Assembly: GCA_937918905.1 (NCBI GenBank)
Contig: CAKZSH010000150.1
Location: 1 to 57,532 of the forward strand
Length of the DNA stretch: 57,532 bases
Reading direction: 5' to 3'
Source of the DNA: an uncultured Saprospiraceae bacterium
GTDB lineage: Bacteria > Bacteroidota > Bacteroidia > Chitinophagales > Saprospiraceae
Within the stretch, counting starts at the first letter, position 1. Each line of letters begins with the position of its first letter. Below are positions 52,089 through 57,532 of the stretch, piece after piece. The position numbers and the translations under genes are program-made. The notes beneath the pieces were generated by a model that saw only the letters and a program-made list of their open reading frames with translations, searched no databases and was not told where the DNA came from.

Positions 52089-53351
52089 ATGAAAAGGTTA
52101 TTATTCATACTCTCCATTTTCTTTTTTTCATGTCAACCGACTGAGAACATGAACACTTTGCAACAACTCATCTCCGAAAATAAAAACACCCTCGGTACAC
52201 CTGCAAAAAATCCAGAAAAATTTGAATTACAAATTATCTACACTCAAATTGATAGAGATGAAAAAAATATTCCACACTTTACAACTCATCATTTTAATGT
52301 AGATAAAAATCGATATTTCTATCCTGCAAGTACGGTGAAAATGCCTACCGCTTTTTTGGCTTTGGAAAAAATAAATAGATTAAAAAAAGATGGTTTAGAT
52401 AAATATACAGCATTACATATTGACTCCATTCGTCCGCCTCAAACTCGTTTAGATGCAGATTCAACTGCTGAAAATGGAAAGGCTTCAATAGCTCATTTTG
52501 TAAAAAAAATATTCTTAGTGAGCGACAACGATGCACACAATCGGATGTATGAATTTTTAGGGCAAGCGTATCTCAATGATGAATTAAAAAAGAAAGGTTT
52601 TTCCAATACAAAAATTATTCATCGAATTGGGCCAAGTGGTTTTCCATTTGATGAAGAGGGAAATCGTTATACGAATCCATTTACTTTTATTGGTATAATT
52701 GATACCACTCATGTTTATCATCAACCAGAAGGGTATGCTAACAATGTTCAAGAGATGCCTCCAATGGAGCTTTTGAAAAAAGGAAAAGGATATATGTCTG
52801 ATGGAAAATTAATCAATGAACCAAAAGATTTTTCAAGAAAAAATAGGTTTGGATTAGCAGACATGGAAGGCATTTTACGAAATGTAATTTTCCCTGAAGC
52901 TACTCCTGAACATCAACGATTTGATTTAACTGAAGATGATTATCAATATTTATATAAAGTGATGTCGATGCGTCCAAGAGAAAGTAAATTTCCAAAATAC
53001 ACTTCTGAAGAATATGATAGTTACGTTAAGTTTTTTATCTACGGTGATAAAAAAGAACCGATTCCTGACCACATTCGAATTTTTAATAAAGTCGGTTGGG
53101 CGTATGGATATTTGTCGGATGTATCGTACATTATTGATTTAGAAAAAAATGTAGAGTTCTTTTTAACCGCAACCATTTCTATTAATGATAATCAAATCTA
53201 CAATGACGATAAATATGAATATGAGTCAATTGGTTTGCCTTTTTTAGCTAACTTGGGCAAAGTTATTTATGATTATGAAGTGACGAGAGAACGGAAGCAT
53301 CAAGCTGATTTGAGTAAGTTTAAAATTAATTATGTAGCTGACGGGCTTTAG
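52089..53351 (+). CDS. Beta-lactamase-like serine hydrolase lipoprotein
   Basis: 420 residues from the ATG at 52089 (MKRLLFILSIFFFSC); the TTG at 52047 is rejected. The lipobox Cys is residue 15. The three active-site boxes of the class A beta-lactamase/PBP-like fold are present: STVK (Ser81, Lys84) in YPASTVKMPTAFL, SDN (145-147) in VSDNDAHN, and KVG (334-336) in FNKVGWAYG. It is membrane-anchored in the periplasm or on the surface. It may act on beta-lactams, peptidoglycan or peptides; large inserts between the boxes argue against a plain resistance enzyme. Its last codons (VADGL, stop) lie inside a family F repeat arm. Confidence 0.88.
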   Translation: MKRLLFILSIFFFSCQPTENMNTLQQLISENKNTLGTPAKNPEKFELQIIYTQIDRDEKNIPHFTTHHFNVDKNRYFYPASTVKMPTAFLALEKINRLKKDGLDKYTALHIDSIRPPQTRLDADSTAENGKASIAHFVKKIFLVSDNDAHNRMYEFLGQAYLNDELKKKGFSNTKIIHRIGPSGFPFDEEGNRYTNPFTFIGIIDTTHVYHQPEGYANNVQEMPPMELLKKGKGYMSDGKLINEPKDFSRKNRFGLADMEGILRNVIFPEATPEHQRFDLTEDDYQYLYKVMSMRPRESKFPKYTSEEYDSYVKFFIYGDKKEPIPDHIRIFNKVGWAYGYLSDVSYIIDLEKNVEFFLTATISINDNQIYNDDKYEYESIGLPFLANLGKVIYDYEVTRERKHQADLSKFKINYVADGL

Positions 53352-53464
53352 TCCGCAGAAAAAATAGTTTTTGATTTTTATAAAAAATTAAAAACCACAA
53401 TTCATTAAAAATCATTGACAACTGTATTGTCAATAATTCCCTGCGGGTTAAAACCCGCAGTTAC
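53334..53464. repeat. Family F palindrome overlapping a C-terminus
   Basis: The left arm 53334-53358 (GTAGCTGACGGGCTTTAGTC then CGCAG) pairs imperfectly with 53441-53464 (CTGCGGGTTAAAACCCGCAG then TTAC). The left arm encodes the end of the serine hydrolase, including its stop. The right arm ends 5 bases before the helicase ATG and is itself a perfect hairpin. A small TTGACAA..TTGTCAA hairpin (53415-53433) is in between. Confidence 0.8.
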
Positions 53465-53469
53465 GAAGC

Positions 53470-56400
53470 ATGAGTAAAAAACAGACAGGAATAAAAGACT
53501 ATAACAAAGCTTTTACAAAAGAATTAAAAAAGCTGAATCCAGATCAAAAGATTGCAGTTGAGCAAATTGATGGGCCTGTCCTTGTTATCGCTGGGCCGGG
53601 CACAGGCAAGACGCATATTCTCAGCTCACGCATCGGGCATATTTTATTAGAGACCGATACTCAGCCACATAATATTTTATGCCTCACATTTACTGATGCA
53701 GGTGTTTTTGCAATGCGAGAGCGGTTGCTAGATATGATTGGCCCAGAAGCGCATCGAGTACATATTTTTACTTTTCATTCTTTTTGCAATAAGATTATCA
53801 AGGAACGGATGGAGCTTTTTGGTCGCCATGATTTGGAGCCATTGAGCGAATTGGAACGAATAGAAATGATTCGAAAACTCATCGATACCCTTCCCACGAA
53901 CCATCCTTTAAAACTAGGAAAACGAGATCGATATTTTTATGAAAAACAATTGTATGATTTATTTCAAAAAATGAAATCGGAAGATTGGTCAGTTCCATTT
54001 ATCCATAAAAAAATTGATGAGTACTTAGAGAGTCTTCCTACTCGTCCCGAATATATTTACAAGGTCAATACCAAGAATGCGAAGAAGGGCGATTTAAAAA
54101 TAGTAAAGATTGATGCGCAAAAAGAACGGATGGAACGGCTGCGTGCTGCGGCTACGCTTTTCCCTGATTACAGTCGAGCGATGTACCGAGCACGGCGGTA
54201 TGATTTTGCGGATATGATTTTATGGGTGTTGCGAGAGTTTGAGCGAAACGAGGCTTTGTTGCGAAATTATCAAGAGCAGTATTTGTATTTTTTAGTGGAT
54301 GAATATCAAGATACGAATGGTTCGCAAAACGCCATTTTACATCAACTAATCGAGTACTGGGAAAATCCAAATGTATTTATTGTAGGTGACGATGACCAAT
54401 CTATTTTTGAATTTCAAGGGGCACGATTGAAAAACCTTTTGGATTTCCATGAAGAATTTAAAGAGGATTTGACCTTGGTGATGTTGAAAGAAAATTACCG
54501 TTCATCGCAAAAGATTCTTGACAGTTCAAAAGCATTGATTGATAAAAACGACCATCGGGCAGTCTCTGTTTTGGATGGTTTGGAGAAAACTTTAAAAGCA
54601 AAAAACAAAACATTTGCAAGAAGTAAAATTCATCCTCAAATTGTTGCCTATCCTAATCGAGCGCATGAGGATGCAGATATTGTTGAGCAATTGGAACAGT
54701 TGCGCAAAGAAGGTTTTCCGCTTAATGAAGTCGCTATCATCTATGCAAAGCATAAACAAAGCCGAAATATCATTGACCTTTTAGAGAAAAAAGAAATTCC
54801 ATACAACACTCGTCGTAGCGTCAATATTTTGGAACAACCAATGATTCAAAATCTACGATTGTTGTTAGATTATATTTTTCAAGAGTACAATCGACCATAC
54901 AGCGGAGAGCATTTGCTATTTAAAATTATGCACTTTGATTTTTTAAATATCGAGACGCAAGATTTAGCGAAGCTGAGTTTTTATATCGCTAAGCAAGAGA
55001 AGAAATCAATGTGGCGAGATTTGATTGGTGATACTCAAAAAATATATCGGTTAGATTTAGAAAACACAAAATCCGTTTTGAGTTTTTCAAAATTATTGAA
55101 TCAACTAATTGGTGATTATGGTAATTTGACTTTAGTTACTTTGGTGGAGCGGATTGTGAATCGAAGTGGTTTGTTAAAAAATATTTTGGCGCAGCCTGAC
55201 AAAGAATGGCAAGTGCAAGTGCTGTCTACTTTTTTAGAATTTGTAAAAACAGAAACGGATCGAAATCCAAAAATATCGCTTCATCGGTTGTTGGATATTT
55301 TAAAAAACATGGATGAAAATCGTATTTCTCTAGGAGTGAATAAAACGGTGGTTACAGATGATGGGGTGAACTTGATGACAGCACATAGTTCCAAAGGTTT
55401 AGAATTTCAAAAAGTATTTATCATTGATGCGGTAAAAGATAATTGGGAATCTTCGGGGAGTCGGAGTTCTTACCGTTTTCCATTTCCTGATACCTTGACA
55501 TTTTCAGGGGAAGAAGATGCGTTGGAAGCCAAGCGACGATTATTTTATGTGGCGATGACTCGGGCAAAAGAACATTTACATATTTCATTTAGCCAAAAAG
55601 ATCAAAAAGGAAAAGCGATTCAACATGCGATTTTCATTGATGAAATAACGGCTACGACTCCTACTGCTATTGAAGAAAAAGAGTTGTCGAAATCTTCGCT
55701 TTTGGATGCTCAGATTTTGATGTTGGAAGAAACGGAAGTTCCAAGAGTTCCCGAAGCTGACAAGGCGCGTATTGATGAACTCTTGTCCACTTTTACCATG
55801 AGCATTTCTAGTTTAAATCAATTCTTGAGATGTCCGTTGAGTTTTTATTATGAAAAAATATTAAGGATTCCGACGACTTCTTCAGAGGCTGCTGCTTATG
55901 GAACAGCAATGCATTACGCTTTGGAAAGGTTGTTTAATAAAATGATTTCTTCAAAAAATAAAAAAGAAGAAGGTGCTGAAAAAGAATTTCCAACAGCTAA
56001 ATTATTTCTAAAATTCTTTGAGGAAGAAATGGCTCGGCAGCGTGGTTATTTTACCAAAAAAGAATACGAACGTAGAATGGAAATGGGCCATGAGAATTTG
56101 ACGGCCTACTACAATCATCATATTTCCAATTGGGTCAAAGAGGCTCAAACGGAATTTGTGGTAAGAAATATTGAGATGGACGGTGTGCCACTCACAGGCA
56201 TCATTGACCGTTTAGATTTTTATCCAAATAATATCCTACACATCGTCGATTATAAAACGGGCAGTCATAATGATTCCAAAATGCGTCCACCTACTCCTAA
56301 AAAACCTGAGGGTGGAAATTACTGGCGACAGTTAATTTTTTATAAAATTCTTTTTGAAGAGTTCCAAAAGAAGAGTCCTTTGCAAGTTCGTTCGGCTGAG

Positions 56401-56634
56401 ATTTCTTATCTCGACCCGAATAGTCGTGGAGAGTTTTTGACTAAAAAATTAGTTTTTAATTCTGAGGATGTGAATTTGGTAAGAGGCTTTATCAAAACGT
56501 CTTATCAAAAAATTATGAATCATGAATTTTATGAAGGTTGTGGGGAAAAGACTTGTCCTTGGTGTTCTTTTGTAAAAAGGAATGTTACGCAGGATTCATT
56601 GAGGGATGTGGAAGTCGAAGAGTTGGATGATTGA
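53470..56634 (+). CDS. UvrD/PcrA-like helicase fused to a Fe-S PD-(D/E)XK nuclease
   Basis: 1054 residues. The superfamily 1A helicase part carries the Q-motif region (LNPDQKIAV), Walker A AGPGTGKT (41-48), motif Ia CLTFTDAGVFAMRERL, Walker B VDEYQDTN, motif III VGDDDQSIFEFQGA, motif IV ENYRSS, motif V TAHSSKGLEFQKVFI and motif VI FYVAMTRAKE. From about 780 an AddB/RecB/Cas4-type nuclease follows: Asp913 (GIIDRLDF), Asp927 and Lys929 (IVDYKTG), with four cysteines for a 4Fe-4S cluster (Cys788, Cys1024, Cys1029, Cys1032). It is probably a single-polypeptide repair nuclease for processing DNA ends. No AddA/RecC partner is nearby. Confidence 0.93.
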   Translation: MSKKQTGIKDYNKAFTKELKKLNPDQKIAVEQIDGPVLVIAGPGTGKTHILSSRIGHILLETDTQPHNILCLTFTDAGVFAMRERLLDMIGPEAHRVHIFTFHSFCNKIIKERMELFGRHDLEPLSELERIEMIRKLIDTLPTNHPLKLGKRDRYFYEKQLYDLFQKMKSEDWSVPFIHKKIDEYLESLPTRPEYIYKVNTKNAKKGDLKIVKIDAQKERMERLRAAATLFPDYSRAMYRARRYDFADMILWVLREFERNEALLRNYQEQYLYFLVDEYQDTNGSQNAILHQLIEYWENPNVFIVGDDDQSIFEFQGARLKNLLDFHEEFKEDLTLVMLKENYRSSQKILDSSKALIDKNDHRAVSVLDGLEKTLKAKNKTFARSKIHPQIVAYPNRAHEDADIVEQLEQLRKEGFPLNEVAIIYAKHKQSRNIIDLLEKKEIPYNTRRSVNILEQPMIQNLRLLLDYIFQEYNRPYSGEHLLFKIMHFDFLNIETQDLAKLSFYIAKQEKKSMWRDLIGDTQKIYRLDLENTKSVLSFSKLLNQLIGDYGNLTLVTLVERIVNRSGLLKNILAQPDKEWQVQVLSTFLEFVKTETDRNPKISLHRLLDILKNMDENRISLGVNKTVVTDDGVNLMTAHSSKGLEFQKVFIIDAVKDNWESSGSRSSYRFPFPDTLTFSGEEDALEAKRRLFYVAMTRAKEHLHISFSQKDQKGKAIQHAIFIDEITATTPTAIEEKELSKSSLLDAQILMLEETEVPRVPEADKARIDELLSTFTMSISSLNQFLRCPLSFYYEKILRIPTTSSEAAAYGTAMHYALERLFNKMISSKNKKEEGAEKEFPTAKLFLKFFEEEMARQRGYFTKKEYERRMEMGHENLTAYYNHHISNWVKEAQTEFVVRNIEMDGVPLTGIIDRLDFYPNNILHIVDYKTGSHNDSKMRPPTPKKPEGGNYWRQLIFYKILFEEFQKKSPLQVRSAEISYLDPNSRGEFLTKKLVFNSEDVNLVRGFIKTSYQKIMNHEFYEGCGEKTCPWCSFVKRNVTQDSLRDVEVEELDD

Positions 56635-56734
56635 TATTTTTAGCCGCAGATGAACGCTGATTTTTTATGATAGTCGAATAACGCGTTATAGAAAAATCAT
56701 AAAAAATCAGCGTTCATCTGCGGCTAAAAATATC
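56633..56734 (+). repeat. Family A palindromic repeat, copy 4: perfect 39-bp arms
   Basis: Positions 56633-56671 are the exact reverse complement of 56696-56734. The core is TAGCCGCAGATGAACGCTGA plus TTTTTTATGAT. The 24-base spacer reads AGTCGAATAACGCGTTATAG then AAAA, nearly that of copy 3. It starts within the helicase stop codon and ends 12 bases before the converging stop at 56747. Confidence 0.97.
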
Positions 56735-56746
56735 ACCATTCGATTA

Positions 56747-57532
56747 TCAAGAATTCACATAATCCCTCAAATACTCAAAATGCTTCCCTAAATCACCTTT
56801 CTCCGCAACCGTTCCCCGTTCAATCACCCCACCTTCCTTTTGCGAAATCAACTCCTGAAAAATATGTTCAATGAATTGTTTTCCAAAAGCCTCCGAAGCA
56901 TCTCTTGGCATTTCATTCGGTAAATTATCAATAGTCATCATATCAATCACACCATCTTGATAGGGAAAAGCCTCCGCCTCCGCCACAGGATCATATCCAA
57001 AAACAGGATTGGCAATCGTAGAAGCTTTGAGCGTAGAAGGAATAGAAGACACAGGGGCAATATCGCAAGTAACATCAGCAATGACTTTGATTCTAAAATC
57101 ATCCTCTCGCATTTGTTCTTTTGTAAAAAAAGCAGGCGCATTATTATCCCAATAAATTCCATTTATCATCAAATCACTTGCATATATATAAGGTGTAAAA
57201 ATCGACTCGTAATTTTGAGGGTTTTGGAAAAAATCATTTAAGTCGAATAGTTGCCCATCTTTATGAACTGCATAATCCTTACAATCCAATTGTGTAAAAA
57301 CCGCACCTTCAAATTCATTTTCCAAAAAGTCTTCAGGAGAGACTTGTTGAACGTCCATATCTTTTAAAACCTGTGCAGCACCACCTGCTACTCTTCCCAT
57401 TCCAGTTAGCACAATTTTCATATTAGGCCAACTCATCCCTTCATATAATGACTTGGCTTCTGCATAATTGTGACAATCTTTCATACGCTTCAATTGAAAT
57501 GCCCCAGTTTTGTTGCCATAAGTCATCATTCC
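56747..57532 (-). CDS. Saccharopine-dehydrogenase-like NAD(P)-dependent oxidoreductase, 3' part
   Basis: The reading frame is open to the window edge, so the N-terminal part is missing; about 261 residues are visible. The visible part contains a Rossmann start KIVLTGMGRVAGGAAQVL, then VFTQLDCKDY, VIADVTCDIAPVSSIPSTL, TIANPVFGYDP, and MMTIDNLPNEMPRDASEAFG. These match the LYS1-like/alanine-dehydrogenase-type saccharopine dehydrogenase (lysine-forming) family found in Bacteroidota. The role is in lysine or another amino-acid oxidation pathway; the physiological direction is unknown. It converges with the helicase gene across the family A palindrome. Confidence 0.87.
   Translation of the reverse strand, partial: GMMTYGNKTGAFQLKRMKDCHNYAEAKSLYEGMSWPNMKIVLTGMGRVAGGAAQVLKDMDVQQVSPEDFLENEFEGAVFTQLDCKDYAVHKDGQLFDLNDFFQNPQNYESIFTPYIYASDLMINGIYWDNNAPAFFTKEQMREDDFRIKVIADVTCDIAPVSSIPSTLKASTIANPVFGYDPVAEAEAFPYQDGVIDMMTIDNLPNEMPRDASEAFGKQFIEHIFQELISQKEGGVIERGTVAEKGDLGKHFEYLRDYVNS

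Overview
The window is AT-rich, densely coded bacterial chromosome and almost certainly comes from a Bacteroidota member, most likely the Saprospiria or a close relative. The evidence is as follows. Several large secreted proteins end in a type IX secretion (Por) sorting domain. There are Omp28-like, DUF5723-like and TonB-dependent outer-membrane proteins. A 38-residue ribosomal protein THX gene is present. Start codons lack a Shine-Dalgarno sequence, and several starts are preceded by the TAnnTTTG element typical of this phylum. There is no rRNA, prophage, integron, CRISPR array or transposase. Function calls rest on motifs read by eye; no database search was run.

Layout. 0-9.9 kb: methionine salvage (mtnA), a secreted alpha/beta hydrolase, a lipoprotein, free Met-R-sulfoxide reductase (msrC), a degenerate GIY-YIG protein, an Omp28-like thioredoxin-fold secreted protein, a coiled-coil/HhH protein and asd. 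10-16.7 kb: a multidomain secreted protein, a membrane-anchored degenerate EEP-fold protein coupled to dgkA, a DUF5723-like outer-membrane protein and an unknown secreted protein. 16.8-25.3 kb, all minus strand: ygiQ, a PD40 lipoprotein, truA, the tig-clpP-clpX proteostasis set and tRNA-Leu(UAG). 25.5-33 kb, plus strand: a TerB-like protein, a three-gene presumed metal-uptake cassette (His/Cys-rich secreted protein, acidic lipoprotein, TonB receptor), a GH3-like enzyme, fdhD and THX. 33-46 kb: an M36 metalloprotease, rlmB, a cytochrome c/copper monooxygenase-like fusion, an FMN alpha-hydroxyacid oxidase, an SSS symporter, upp, a lipoprotein and lipA. 46-50 kb: an outer-membrane protein, then a four-gene cassette built around a Rab/Ras-like small GTPase. 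51-57.5 kb: a GT9 glycosyltransferase, a beta-lactamase-like lipoprotein, a UvrD helicase-nuclease fusion and the 3' part of a saccharopine-dehydrogenase-like gene that runs off the window.

Two things stand out. The first is the minus-strand cassette at 47.2-49.7 kb: coiled-coil protein, longin/roadblock-like protein, Ras-like GTPase with Glu in place of the catalytic Gln, and a PAS-like protein. It looks like a complete small-GTPase signalling module. The second is the intergenic DNA. More than twenty gaps hold long inverted repeats, some perfect (54 bp, 39 bp, 27 bp, 26 bp). Several belong to families present in 2-4 copies whose arms change together, and many start on or within a few bases of a stop codon. 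This is far beyond ordinary terminators and is not explained by any mobile-element gene in the window.
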